DNA of 64,000 nucleotides. Source: Lactiplantibacillus plajomi. Its GTDB lineage: Bacteria > Bacillota > Bacilli > Lactobacillales > Lactobacillaceae. A program made the position numbers and the translations under genes. The notes beneath the pieces are model-generated. The model was not told the DNA's origin. It saw only the letters and a list, made by a program, of their open reading frames with translations, and ran no database searches. Shown here piece by piece: positions 17,558-26,271 of the stretch. The DNA lies in assembly GCF_005405405.1 (NCBI RefSeq), contig NZ_BJDZ01000012.1:1-64000 (forward strand), written 5' to 3'. Within the stretch, counting starts at the first letter, position 1. Each line of letters opens with the position of its first letter.

Positions 17558-18424
17558 TTACTTCAGAAGTGACGCCGCCAACGCAAAGTCGCCGACCGTT
17601 GCCGACGCGTTATCGGCAAAGTGACTATGCACAATCAAGTTATCCGGCACCTGAACGTAGCCGTTGTTGAGTTCGTCAAAGTACTTTTGAACCCGTGGCA
17701 TGTCACCGTCGTTAATGACCGAACCACCAAAAATAATCTTTGCCGGTGCCAAGTTAACGTAGGCGTTGAACGCCATCTGAGCAGCGTAGTAGTCAATAAA
17801 GTCGAACACTTGGTTATCACGGGCTAAGGTTTCCCCCCGTTGACCCGTCCGACCTTCAATGGTTGGGCCGGCTGCGACCCCTTCAAAACAGCGGTTACCA
17901 TGGAACGGGCAAAAGCCCTCGTAATGATCATCCGGATGCATCATCACCGGCGCGTGGCCCATTTCCAAGTGAGAATAGCCGCCAATGAACTTACCGTCCT
18001 GAATGGCACCGCCACCGATCCCGGTCCCAATCGTGAAGTAAACCGCGGAATCAACGTCCTTGGCTTCGCCGGCAATGTATTCTCCGTATACTGAAGCATT
18101 GACGTCGGTCGTAAAGAAGACCGGCACGTTCAACGCGTCCGTCAAAATCTTAACGATGTTGGTGCCCGCCCAGCCGGGTTTCGGCGTCGCTAAAATGTGT
18201 CCGTAATCGCTAGTCCCTTGCTTAATCCCAATCGGACCAAACGAGCCCAAGCCGATTGCGTCGACCGGATTTTCTTTGAAAAAGGCGATGCAGGCCGCCA
18301 GCGTTTTGTCCGGCAACGTGGTTGGAATCCGCTTCTTGGCGCTCACCCGGTAGGTTTCATCGGCAACGGCTAAAACAAACTTCGTACCGCCAGCTTCAAT
18401 ACTTCCTAATGTCTTACTCATCAT
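17558..18424 (-). CDS. scrK: ROK-family fructokinase/mannokinase
   Basis: ATP-dependent hexokinase of 288 residues. The N-terminal GSIEAGGTKFVLAV motif, TIGTGIGGGAI, and the zinc-binding cluster (His in LEMGHAPV, then CPFHGNRCFEG) match the ScrK/GmuE fructokinase group. Members often accept mannose as well as fructose, which suits a locus that releases mannose. The start overlaps the sensor kinase stop by one base (TAATG), so the two are translationally coupled. The gene symbol reflects the family; the true substrate is untested. Confidence 0.88.
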   Translation of the reverse strand: MMSKTLGSIEAGGTKFVLAVADETYRVSAKKRIPTTLPDKTLAACIAFFKENPVDAIGLGSFGPIGIKQGTSDYGHILATPKPGWAGTNIVKILTDALNVPVFFTTDVNASVYGEYIAGEAKDVDSAVYFTIGTGIGGGAIQDGKFIGGYSHLEMGHAPVMMHPDDHYEGFCPFHGNRCFEGVAAGPTIEGRTGQRGETLARDNQVFDFIDYYAAQMAFNAYVNLAPAKIIFGGSVINDGDMPRVQKYFDELNNGYVQVPDNLIVHSHFADNASATVGDFALAASLLK

Positions 18425-20190
18425 TAATCATCCTCACTCTTAATTCCGGCTTGGCCGGATTGATTTTTAGTTGTTAATTGATCACTGAACTGAACGTTGA
18501 CCGTCACACCAAGGGGCTCGTCGTGGCTCAGCGTCATCATGAACGACGCCCCGAAGTAGTCGGCCATCCGCGAATAAACGTTTTGTAACCCGATCGAACG
18601 GTGCTGACCGGCGTCAAACGGTTCTTGCATGCGGGCGTTGATCGACGCAATTTGCTTGTCGGTCAGTCCCTTACCGTTATTGCGGATTTTAATCCGCACC
18701 AGGGACCCTTCCCGCCACGCCTTAACGCTCACGGCGTTATCGAAGCGGGTAAAGTCAATGCCGTGCACGAAGTAGTTTTCCACCAACGGCTGCAAACTGA
18801 ACTTCGGCACTTCGACGTCGGCCACCGCCGGATCGATTTGAAACTGGTAGGCAATTTGATCCGGGAACCGCACCTGGTACAAGAACACGTATTTTTCAAT
18901 AAAGCTTAATTCCTGCTTAATCGTCGTTCGCGACGATAAGTCGGTATTATTTCGTAATAACGCCGCAAAGCTGTAAACCACTTCCGCGAGTTCCGGTTGA
19001 TCGGCGTCTAAGGCGGCCATCCGGATATACTCCAACGTATTAGACATGAAGTGCGGGTTGATTTGTGATTGAAGCGCCTTGCGATTAGCCTCCTGCTGGG
19101 CAATTTGTAGCTGATAAATCGTATGAATGTGGCGGTGGATTTCCGTCAGCATCACGTTGATACCATCGGCCAAAGTGTGCAGATCGGTCGGTTTCAAATC
19201 AACCGGTACGCGGGCGTCATAATCGCCCGCCGAAACCGTCTTAACGGTTGCCACAATGGTGTCCAGCTGGTGCTGGTAGCGCCGAAAGGTTAACCATAAC
19301 CCGACACTCAACCCAACGAACAATAAGATTCCCAGTACCACGACCGGTAGCACCCGCCCGAACAACAAGCCGAACAGCGCCGACTGGTTGACGGCCATCG
19401 TCAGCTGGTACCCGGACGGCAACGTCTTTTCGGTAACGTGATAACCTTTCAGACTAGTCGCGTTACCCGTACTGAGCGCCCGTTTAAACGCCCGTTGCTG
19501 TTGCGCGTTGACCCGGACACCGGCGAAGTAGAATAACTGGTCATTGGCGTCGGAGCGGACCGCAATTTGTAACGGTCGGACTGCCATTAAGTGGTTCAAC
19601 TGGTCCTTCAGCGCACTTTGATCAAAGCTCATGCTAATGACCCCGTCCGTTTGCAACGTGTAGGGGTTGATCAGCGGGGCGCTTAGCGCAAAGGCTTGCT
19701 TGACGCGTTTCTCATTAACCAGCTGTCCACCGGTATTTTTAGTGGTTGCCACGAAGACCCTCGGCTGGTTTGCGAGCCGCAGCGTTAATTGTGATAGCGA
19801 CTCATTTTGAACAAAGAGCTGGCGGGCTTCCGTTGGCCAGTAAAAGTACTTACGCCCTCTCAGGCTTTCATCGATGGCGTAATCGCTATACGCCCCCGGT
19901 GATAAACTAAAATACTTGGTTAAGCTAGTTAAGTTATCGGTGGCGTCAGGGAGCTGGGTCGCTGTCTGGTTCACGACCTGTTGATTACGCGCCAGCGTCT
20001 GACTAATTTGGCGTTCAGCCGTACTTTCCGCCTGTGAAACTTCCGCGTTGTAGGTGCGAATACTGACGCCTACAAAAATTCCAGTGGCTAAGATGACCAT
20101 TACCGAAATAATGATCGTATAAAGCTTAATTAAATGGGTAAAGCTCGACCGCTGAACGTGGTTCGAAAACGGCATGGGGCTAGGCCGCAC
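18424..20190 (-). CDS. YesM-like sensor histidine kinase 2
   Basis: Membrane sensor kinase of 588 residues: membrane segment near residues 22-45, a ~240-residue extracellular sensor domain, a second segment ending GLWLTFRRYQHQL, a HAMP-like region (TVKTVSAGDYDARVPVDLK), QINPHFMSNTLEYIR with the phospho-His, and a HATPase domain (VENYFVHGIDFTR, NNGKGL). The start is either GTG at 20190 or ATG at 20175; both overlap or abut the preceding DUF624 gene. No response regulator gene adjoins it. The nearest one, 4 kb downstream, is broken. Its core and membrane-exit sequence are very similar to kinase 1, pointing to duplication. Confidence 0.9.
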   Translation of the reverse strand: MRPSPMPFSNHVQRSSFTHLIKLYTIIISVMVILATGIFVGVSIRTYNAEVSQAESTAERQISQTLARNQQVVNQTATQLPDATDNLTSLTKYFSLSPGAYSDYAIDESLRGRKYFYWPTEARQLFVQNESLSQLTLRLANQPRVFVATTKNTGGQLVNEKRVKQAFALSAPLINPYTLQTDGVISMSFDQSALKDQLNHLMAVRPLQIAVRSDANDQLFYFAGVRVNAQQQRAFKRALSTGNATSLKGYHVTEKTLPSGYQLTMAVNQSALFGLLFGRVLPVVVLGILLFVGLSVGLWLTFRRYQHQLDTIVATVKTVSAGDYDARVPVDLKPTDLHTLADGINVMLTEIHRHIHTIYQLQIAQQEANRKALQSQINPHFMSNTLEYIRMAALDADQPELAEVVYSFAALLRNNTDLSSRTTIKQELSFIEKYVFLYQVRFPDQIAYQFQIDPAVADVEVPKFSLQPLVENYFVHGIDFTRFDNAVSVKAWREGSLVRIKIRNNGKGLTDKQIASINARMQEPFDAGQHRSIGLQNVYSRMADYFGASFMMTLSHDEPLGVTVNVQFSDQLTTKNQSGQAGIKSEDD

Positions 20191-20797
20191 CTAACATCTG
20201 ATCGATTTTTTCATACCAGTGCTTGGATAAAATATCCGCGACCACCATGTAAATACCGGGGCTCATAAAGAGGATCATCCCCGGCCACTTCATGGAGATC
20301 ATAATCATGATCGCGGTCATCACGACGAACACTAGCAGTTGCATAAAGTTATTAAAAAATTGAACGATGGCTAATTTAATGGCGTCTTTGAAAGCGACGT
20401 CGTAGTGGGACCGCAGCATTAACGTGAAGATGGCTAGGCAAAAATCAAATAGCAGTGCAAACACGATAATGAACTGACTAAAGATCACCCAGTAAGCGCC
20501 CCGAATCTGAGTACTCAGGTACAGGTTATAGGCTAGAATCGCGCCGGCACCAATGAACAGCCAAGCGTGTAAGTTGATTTGCCAGAAATTGGTTTTAAAA
20601 CGGTGCCAGCCGTCCTTAAAACTATATAACCGGTAGTCCCATTCCTTATCCATGTACATTTCCGTTACCGTACGGGCGGCCGGCCCGATTCCGAAGATGA
20701 CCAACCCGGCGACGGTGTAAATCCAAAAGTAAACTGACATGATCAAAACGATAAAGACCCGGGTAAAAATTTTATCCGCTGCGCGTCCAATTGACAT
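20180..20797 (-). CDS. YesL-like DUF624 membrane protein
   Basis: Integral membrane protein of 205 residues with about five hydrophobic segments. YesL/DUF624 proteins are commonly encoded beside YesMN sensors and LplABC-type sugar importers; their role is unknown, possibly in transporter or sensor assembly. The start ATG follows GAGGGGG by eight bases, and the gene lies 13 bases behind GH13 and overlaps the kinase gene. Its stop TAG is inside the kinase start region. Confidence 0.8.
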   Translation of the reverse strand: MSIGRAADKIFTRVFIVLIMSVYFWIYTVAGLVIFGIGPAARTVTEMYMDKEWDYRLYSFKDGWHRFKTNFWQINLHAWLFIGAGAILAYNLYLSTQIRGAYWVIFSQFIIVFALLFDFCLAIFTLMLRSHYDVAFKDAIKLAIVQFFNNFMQLLVFVVMTAIMIMISMKWPGMILFMSPGIYMVVADILSKHWYEKIDQMLGAA

Positions 20798-20810
20798 GTT
20801 TGATTCCCCC

Positions 20811-22442
20811 TCATTCCTCTGTTATGTCTAAAATCATTGCTTCGTACGGCCGTAACTGCACCGTGCCCAACTGGGTCGGTGCGTCCGGATAATTGGCGAT
20901 GATCACCTTAGCGGTTTTTGCCGGTAAGGTCACCATCGTCGGTGCGGCCGTGAAGTTGCTACAAATTAACCAGCGGGTCGTCCCCAGTGTTCGGGTGTAC
21001 GCGAAGACCGTTGCTGGGACGTTGGCTAGGGCGTAAAAGCGACCGGTTTGGAGGACCGGGCACGTCCGCCGTAGCTCAATCAGCCGTTGGTACGTGTAAA
21101 ATAACGAACCCGGCGTGGTAACCGCGGCGTCCACGTTAATCGTGCGGTAGTTAGGGTTAACTGCCAACCACGGCTGGCCGGTCGTAAAGCCGGCGTTTGC
21201 CGCCGGCGACCACTGCATTGGTGTGCGGGCGTTGTCGCGGCTAAAGGTGTTGAGCTTCGCCATTGCTTGCGCCGCTGAATCACCACGTTCACGTAACTGC
21301 CGGTAAATCGTGCGGGCCTCAACGTCGTCAACTTGGTCGATTGACGTGACTGGGCAGTCGGTCATCCCGATTTCTTCACCCTGGTATAAGTACGGCGTCC
21401 CCTTCAACCCGTGTAGCGTGATGGCCAGCATCTTGGCACTCAGTTCCCGTTGCGGACCGGTCGTGCCAAAACGCGAGACCGCCCGTGGTAAATCGTGGTT
21501 ATTCCAGAATAGACTGTTCCAGCCGCTAGTCGCCAGCGTCGTTTGATCATCATACAACGCCTGCTTCAACTGCCCCACGTCGAGCGGGCGGGTCTCCCAC
21601 TTCTCACCGCCAACTTTGCGGTCCGCCCACATGTGGCCGAATTGAAAAATCATGCTAAGTTCTTGGTGAGCGGCGTCGCTATACTGCAACGCGTCCTTAG
21701 GCCCGGCACTCCAAGCTTCGCCGACCGTTAAGAAGTCGCGGTCGCCCCAGGTCCGGCGGTTCATTTCGTGCAGGTACTCGTGCAGGTGCGGACCGTTGAC
21801 CTGAATTTTTTTGAGCGGCTCCTTGGCGATCATATCGATGACGTCCATTCGAAAGCCCCCGATGCCCTTGTCGATCCAAAAGTTCATCATGTCGTAGACC
21901 GCCTGCCGGAGCTTAGGGCTTTGCCAGTTCAAGTCAATTTGCTTTTTTGAAAAGAGGTGCAAAAAGTACTGGTGGGTCTTGGGTTCATATTCCCACGCCG
22001 AGCCGCCGATAAAGCCCGACGTTAAGTCGTTAGGTTCGTGGCCGTCGACCGGGTCGGCCCAGACGTAGTAGTCGCGGGTCGCAGCGTCACGATCCTGCTT
22101 GGCACTCACGAACCAGCGGTGTTCATCACTCGTATGGTTAACAACTAGGTCCATCACGATGCGGATCCCGCGTTGCCGGGCTTCGGCAATTAAGCGGTCC
22201 ATATCGGCCATCGTCCCGTATTCCGGGTTAATCGCCTGATAATCCGCAATGTCGTAGCCGTTGTCGGCGTTCGGGCTTTGATAAACCGGACTGAGCCAAA
22301 TTGCGCCGACGCCCAGTTGTTGCAAATAATCAAGCCGACTAATGATGCCCGCTAAGTCCCCAATGCCGTCACCGTTACTATCCTGAAAGCTGCGGGGGTA
22401 AATTTGGTAAACGACGGCGCTTTGCCACCAGTGTTTCGTCAT
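20811..22442 (-). CDS. GH13 oligo-1,6-glucosidase / alpha-glucosidase
   Basis: Cytoplasmic GH13 enzyme of 543 residues. Catalytic residues are Asp200 (GFRMDVID), Glu242 (FLTVGEAW) and Asp317 (WNNHDLPR). The residue after the nucleophile is Val201; in GH13_31 enzymes Val at this site goes with alpha-1,6 preference, while Thr or Ala goes with alpha-1,4. I chose the ATG at 22442 because the upstream AAAGG abuts the alternative ATG at 22451 but is nine bases from this one. It sits between the importer lipoprotein and the YesL-like gene, so isomalto-type or glucosylated oligosaccharides may be part of what the importer carries. Confidence 0.9.
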   Translation of the reverse strand: MTKHWWQSAVVYQIYPRSFQDSNGDGIGDLAGIISRLDYLQQLGVGAIWLSPVYQSPNADNGYDIADYQAINPEYGTMADMDRLIAEARQRGIRIVMDLVVNHTSDEHRWFVSAKQDRDAATRDYYVWADPVDGHEPNDLTSGFIGGSAWEYEPKTHQYFLHLFSKKQIDLNWQSPKLRQAVYDMMNFWIDKGIGGFRMDVIDMIAKEPLKKIQVNGPHLHEYLHEMNRRTWGDRDFLTVGEAWSAGPKDALQYSDAAHQELSMIFQFGHMWADRKVGGEKWETRPLDVGQLKQALYDDQTTLATSGWNSLFWNNHDLPRAVSRFGTTGPQRELSAKMLAITLHGLKGTPYLYQGEEIGMTDCPVTSIDQVDDVEARTIYRQLRERGDSAAQAMAKLNTFSRDNARTPMQWSPAANAGFTTGQPWLAVNPNYRTINVDAAVTTPGSLFYTYQRLIELRRTCPVLQTGRFYALANVPATVFAYTRTLGTTRWLICSNFTAAPTMVTLPAKTAKVIIANYPDAPTQLGTVQLRPYEAMILDITEE

Positions 22443-22540
22443 GTCGACCATCCTTTCAATACTTGCCTAAATTAGTTGGTGCTATGTAGACAAAGAAGTC
22501 GTAGTGCCCAGCACCCGACTTCTCTGCAAATCATCATGAA

Positions 22541-24010
22541 TTAGTTCTTGTCAAGAAAGGCGTCGTATTGCTTCTGCAATTCTTTTTGAACCTTGTCATA
22601 ACCGGCCGTCTTCAATTCCTTATCCATCTTCTTGATGGTTGGTACTGGATCGGCAGTCCCGGTATTCAAAATATCGAGGTACTTACTCATGACGTTATTT
22701 AAGTTCGTGATTTCAGTCTTAAGCTTGCTGGTATCTGGGTTGAAACCAAGGGCAGCTGAAGTCTTGGATTCCTTAATGTCCTTGTCACGTTTCTTGATCA
22801 TCGCGTTAGTCGTCGTATCAAGCGTGTACAAGTTCTTGTTGTTCCCCATCATCCAAGCACCGATGAAGTAGTTTGGTTTGTACTTCTTAGTAAGTTTGAT
22901 CTTACCCTTTTCTTTATCGGTGAAGTTCCATTGTTGACCTTCAAGACCCCAAGTAATGTTGTTCAATAAGGTCTTATCCGTGTTCAACAGGTTCAAGACT
23001 TGCATAGCTTCCTTCTTGTGCTTAGAAGTCTTGGAAATGCTCCAAACCGCAACTTGGGCTTGTGCAGAGGACTTGTAAGGGTCGGTGATGGCTTTCGATT
23101 GCATCTTCTTACCACCGGCGTTGTTGATCAAGGTTGAATCGCCGTAGTCGTAAGGACCTTGGGTTTCTTGACGTACGAACCAAGTGTTATCTTGCAAGTT
23201 GTATTGGGTACTTGAAGTAGCCGCATCCTTAGGAATGTAACCCTTTTGGTAGTAGCTGTGCAAGGTCTTCAAGATATCGCGCATTTCGGTGGTATCGTAA
23301 GCGTTAACGACCTTCTTGCTCTTACCACTTGAATCGATGGCGAATGGTAGCCCGTTACCCAGCGGGAAGTCCATGTGGGCTGGGGAAGCTTTGAAGCCTT
23401 GACCAATGGCAAAGCCGGCCGTCCCAGGGTTTTGCTTGTGGAACTTCGCCAAAGCGGGTTCCATGCTTGCGTAGGAGTTAACGTCGTTAATATTAATATT
23501 ATATTTCTTAACAAATTCTGAATTGAATGTTAACATGTTTTGCGCGTAAACGTTGGCGTTGATTGGGAAACCGTAGATCTTATTGTTAATCTTCAAGCCT
23601 TTCCAGTAAGCTGGATCGACTTCTTGGTAAGCCTTCTTTGCAACGCCACTCTTTAATTCACTGGTCATATCGGCGTAAGCGCCCTTTAAAGCGTTATTAG
23701 TGTAGTTTTGGGAGAAGGCTAAGTCGTAGTCGTTCCCTGAAGTGACCATAACGTTATATTTCTGGGTGTAGTCCCCCCAGCCGATAAAGTTCATCTTGAT
23801 GTTGATGTTCTTGTAGGTCTTGTGGATCCGGTTGTTAGCCTTCTTAATCATTGCATCATAGTTCTTCGGCTTATCCCCCGGCATATACATGCTGACCGTT
23901 GTCTTCTTTGAAGAATCGGAGCTTGAGTTGGACTTGCCACAACCAGCAAGTGCAATGGTTCCTAACGCAGCGATACTGACAACCGTCGCGCCCTTCAATA
24001 ATTTATTCAT
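22541..24010 (-). CDS. Sugar ABC transporter solute-binding lipoprotein
   Basis: Extracellular lipid-anchored binding protein of 489 residues. The signal ends in the lipobox IALAGC, followed by a Ser/Lys linker and a two-lobed solute-binding domain (IKMNFIGWGDYTQKYN, SGNDYDLAFSQNY, then a C-terminal DUF3502-like region). The second ATG (24010) is nine bases from GGAGG and preferred over 24019. Size and neighbours resemble NgtS of the pneumococcal N-glycan importer NgtS-P1-P2 and other LplA-type proteins. The ligand is not readable from the sequence; mannose-rich oligosaccharides are the contextual guess. Confidence 0.9.
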   Translation of the reverse strand: MNKLLKGATVVSIAALGTIALAGCGKSNSSSDSSKKTTVSMYMPGDKPKNYDAMIKKANNRIHKTYKNINIKMNFIGWGDYTQKYNVMVTSGNDYDLAFSQNYTNNALKGAYADMTSELKSGVAKKAYQEVDPAYWKGLKINNKIYGFPINANVYAQNMLTFNSEFVKKYNININDVNSYASMEPALAKFHKQNPGTAGFAIGQGFKASPAHMDFPLGNGLPFAIDSSGKSKKVVNAYDTTEMRDILKTLHSYYQKGYIPKDAATSSTQYNLQDNTWFVRQETQGPYDYGDSTLINNAGGKKMQSKAITDPYKSSAQAQVAVWSISKTSKHKKEAMQVLNLLNTDKTLLNNITWGLEGQQWNFTDKEKGKIKLTKKYKPNYFIGAWMMGNNKNLYTLDTTTNAMIKKRDKDIKESKTSAALGFNPDTSKLKTEITNLNNVMSKYLDILNTGTADPVPTIKKMDKELKTAGYDKVQKELQKQYDAFLDKN

Positions 24011-24104
24011 AGCTTTCATCCTCCTCAGGATATTAGTTTATTGAACTACCGCTTTTAGTTGGTGGTTAATTTCGGATAGCGTTTTCAATTTCAAGTGCTA
24101 CCGA

Positions 24105-25031
24105 TTACCCCTTGACCCCACCAATGGTCATCCCTTTAACAAAGTACTTCTGGAAGAATGGGTAAGTTAACGCAATTGGCAAGGTGGCAACCACAACGAT
24201 GGCAAAACGCATCCCTTCGCTTGGCACGTTAGCTGCACCGGCTACGGCTCCATTATTCGCCATGTTTTGCGTCATAAACTGAATGTTATTTTGAATCTTA
24301 ACTAACAAGTATTGTAACGGTGTAACGCTGTCCTTGTTGATGTACAGCAAGGCGTTCATCCAGTCGTTCCAGTAACCGAGCGACGTGAACAAACTAATCG
24401 TCGCAATCCCTGGAATTGCCAGTGGCACAACGATTGTCCAGAAAATCTTGAACTCGCTGGCCCCGTCGATCCGGGCCGATTCGATAATTGGTTCCGGAAT
24501 CGACGTTTTGAAGAACGTCCGCATGATCAACACGTTGTAAACCCCAAAACTCATTGGCAAAATCAAGGCCCAGATATTATCTTGCAAGCCCAACATTTGG
24601 GTCACGATCAAGTAAGTCGGAACCATGCCGGGAACAAACAACATTGAAATCAAGGCGAAGATGGTGAAGAACCGCGCGTAGGCAAAGTCCTTCCGTGAAA
24701 TCGCGTAAGCATAAGTGGAACTAAACAAACTGTTCATAATCGTCCCGACAACCGTGACAAAGATGGTAACCCCTAAGGAAACCAGTACTTGGTGTCCCAT
24801 TTTGGATAAGTACTGGTAACTGGCAAAGGTCCAATGCTTCGGCCAGAACTGATAACCATAAGTCGTGATATCTGATTCCTGCGTCAACGATAAAATAATG
24901 ATGAAGAAGAATGGCAGAATACAACTTAGGGCAAAGATACCGAGAAAAATGTTGAAAAACAGGTTGGCGCCAGGTCCGAACTTGCGGATTTCAACTGCTG
25001 TAATTTGCTTCTTTTTACGCAATGGCGTCAC
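24105..25031 (-). CDS. Sugar ABC transporter permease (LplC/YtcP type)
   Basis: CUT1 permease of about 305 residues with six transmembrane segments and the EAA loop (ESARIDGASEFKIFWTIVVPLAIP). The longest frame starts at GTG 25031, but GGGGGTG before a TTG at 25022 makes the latter a better start. It follows the partner permease by 3 bases. It forms the membrane channel with the 326-residue permease and is driven by the MsmK-like ATPase. Confidence 0.92.
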   Translation of the reverse strand: MTPLRKKKQITAVEIRKFGPGANLFFNIFLGIFALSCILPFFFIIILSLTQESDITTYGYQFWPKHWTFASYQYLSKMGHQVLVSLGVTIFVTVVGTIMNSLFSSTYAYAISRKDFAYARFFTIFALISMLFVPGMVPTYLIVTQMLGLQDNIWALILPMSFGVYNVLIMRTFFKTSIPEPIIESARIDGASEFKIFWTIVVPLAIPGIATISLFTSLGYWNDWMNALLYINKDSVTPLQYLLVKIQNNIQFMTQNMANNGAVAGAANVPSEGMRFAIVVVATLPIALTYPFFQKYFVKGMTIGGVKG

Positions 25032-25034
25032 CCC

Positions 25035-26015
25035 CTAAAATAGTGCTGATTCTGGTTGCTTGCGACGAACGACCCAGTTGCTGATAAAGATCAGTAACGC
25101 ACCGACGATGGATTGTAATAACCCGGCGGCCGTTGACATCCCAATATCGTTAGTCGTTGTCAAAGCACGGTAAATAAAGGTATCGAACGTTTGGGTCACG
25201 TTGATCAGTGCCCCTGAAGAACGTGGAATCAAGTAGAACAGCCCGAAGTCACTCCGGAAGATCCCCCCGATGTTCAAGATCAACATCAGCGTGGCAACCG
25301 GTAAGATATGTGGCAAGGTCACGTTCTTAATTTGTTGCCACTTGTTGGCACCATCGATCATCGCCGCGTCGTAGTATGACGGGTCGATTCCCATGGCGGT
25401 CGCGAAGTACAGGATACTGTTGTAACCGATCCCTTTCCAAACCCCCAGGAAGATGATGATAAACGGCCAGACCCACGGTGAGTTGTAGAAGTCGATTGGC
25501 GTTCCGCCCATCGCTTGGATCATGTGGTTCAAGATCCCCTTATCAGAGCTCAAGAAGGCGTAAACGAAGTACGACAGGATGGCCCATGACAGGAAGTACG
25601 GGAACAACATTGACGTTTGGTAAACCTTGAGGAGCCGCTGATTCCGCATCTGACTCATAACGACCCCAAAGAAAATGGCGAAGAAGAAATTCAGTAGCAG
25701 GAACGTCAAATTGTACCCGACCGTGTTACGGAGAACGAGCCAGAAGTCGGCCGACTTGAAGAAGAACTTAAAGTTCTGGAAGCCAACGAACGGGCTGTGC
25801 AACACACTGTAAATAAATCCTTGATCTGAATACTGGAAATCCTGGAAGGCCACAACGTTGGCCAGCACCGGAATATAGAAGAAAACGATTAGAAAGATCG
25901 ATCCTGGTAAAACCATTAGTAAAAATACCCGGTTAGCCCACAATCGCTGGAAAAAGTTCAGGTCTGGCTTTTGCGAGACCGGAACTGGATCCGTATTCGT
26001 AACACCTTGTGTCAT
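25035..26015 (-). CDS. Sugar ABC transporter permease (LplB type)
   Basis: CUT1 permease of 326 residues with an N-terminal cytoplasmic tail and six membrane spans; the EAA-loop segment is YDAAMIDGANKWQQIKNVTLP. It is the first gene of the importer operon (permease, permease, lipoprotein, GH13, DUF624, kinase, ROK kinase). The ATG is placed behind AAAGGAGGGAGAAACG. A cre-like box overlaps its predicted promoter. Confidence 0.92.
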   Translation of the reverse strand: MTQGVTNTDPVPVSQKPDLNFFQRLWANRVFLLMVLPGSIFLIVFFYIPVLANVVAFQDFQYSDQGFIYSVLHSPFVGFQNFKFFFKSADFWLVLRNTVGYNLTFLLLNFFFAIFFGVVMSQMRNQRLLKVYQTSMLFPYFLSWAILSYFVYAFLSSDKGILNHMIQAMGGTPIDFYNSPWVWPFIIIFLGVWKGIGYNSILYFATAMGIDPSYYDAAMIDGANKWQQIKNVTLPHILPVATLMLILNIGGIFRSDFGLFYLIPRSSGALINVTQTFDTFIYRALTTTNDIGMSTAAGLLQSIVGALLIFISNWVVRRKQPESALF

Positions 26016-26049
26016 CGTTTCTCCCTCCTTTCATTTAATTACAGCTCTA

Positions 26050-26078
26050 ATAGTAACCGCTTTCTTTTTTGGCAACAA
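26050..26078 (-). promoter_or_regulatory. Promoter of the importer operon with overlapping cre box
   Basis: On the minus strand, TTGTTG (26073-26078) and TACTAT (26050-26055) are 17 bases apart. A cre-like AGAAAGCGGTTACT lies between and over the -10 (26052-26065), so CcpA could block the promoter directly. The promoter is weak by consensus, which suits activation by a regulator. Confidence 0.5.
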
Positions 26079-26146
26079 TCCACGTATTTAAGGTAATTGT
26101 TAACAAATTTAAGGTTTTAAAAAAATTAGGTATATTTTTTATACTA

Positions 26147-26199
26147 AAACCGACAATTACGATTATTATTACCTCTAAAAAAATCGTAATTGTCGGTTT
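26147..26199 (-). terminator. Terminator of the GH20 gene
   Basis: A perfect 18-bp stem (26147-26164 with 26182-26199) with a 17-base loop and U residues after it, 73 bases beyond the GH20 stop. It separates GH20 from the importer operon. Confidence 0.7.
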
Positions 26200-26271
26200 A
26201 ATTGACAGTTTAAGTCTTTATGTTCAATTAACTAAACATGTTTCCACTAAGTTGGTATAGGTGCCGTACCT

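Noticed and set aside
23269-23514. 81-codon frame inside the solute-binding protein gene
   Set aside because: Same strand, different frame from the lipoprotein; no ribosome binding site and no family.
26147-26199. 18-bp inverted repeat as a possible insertion-sequence end
   Set aside because: It fits an intrinsic terminator behind GH20; no transposase or target duplication is present.
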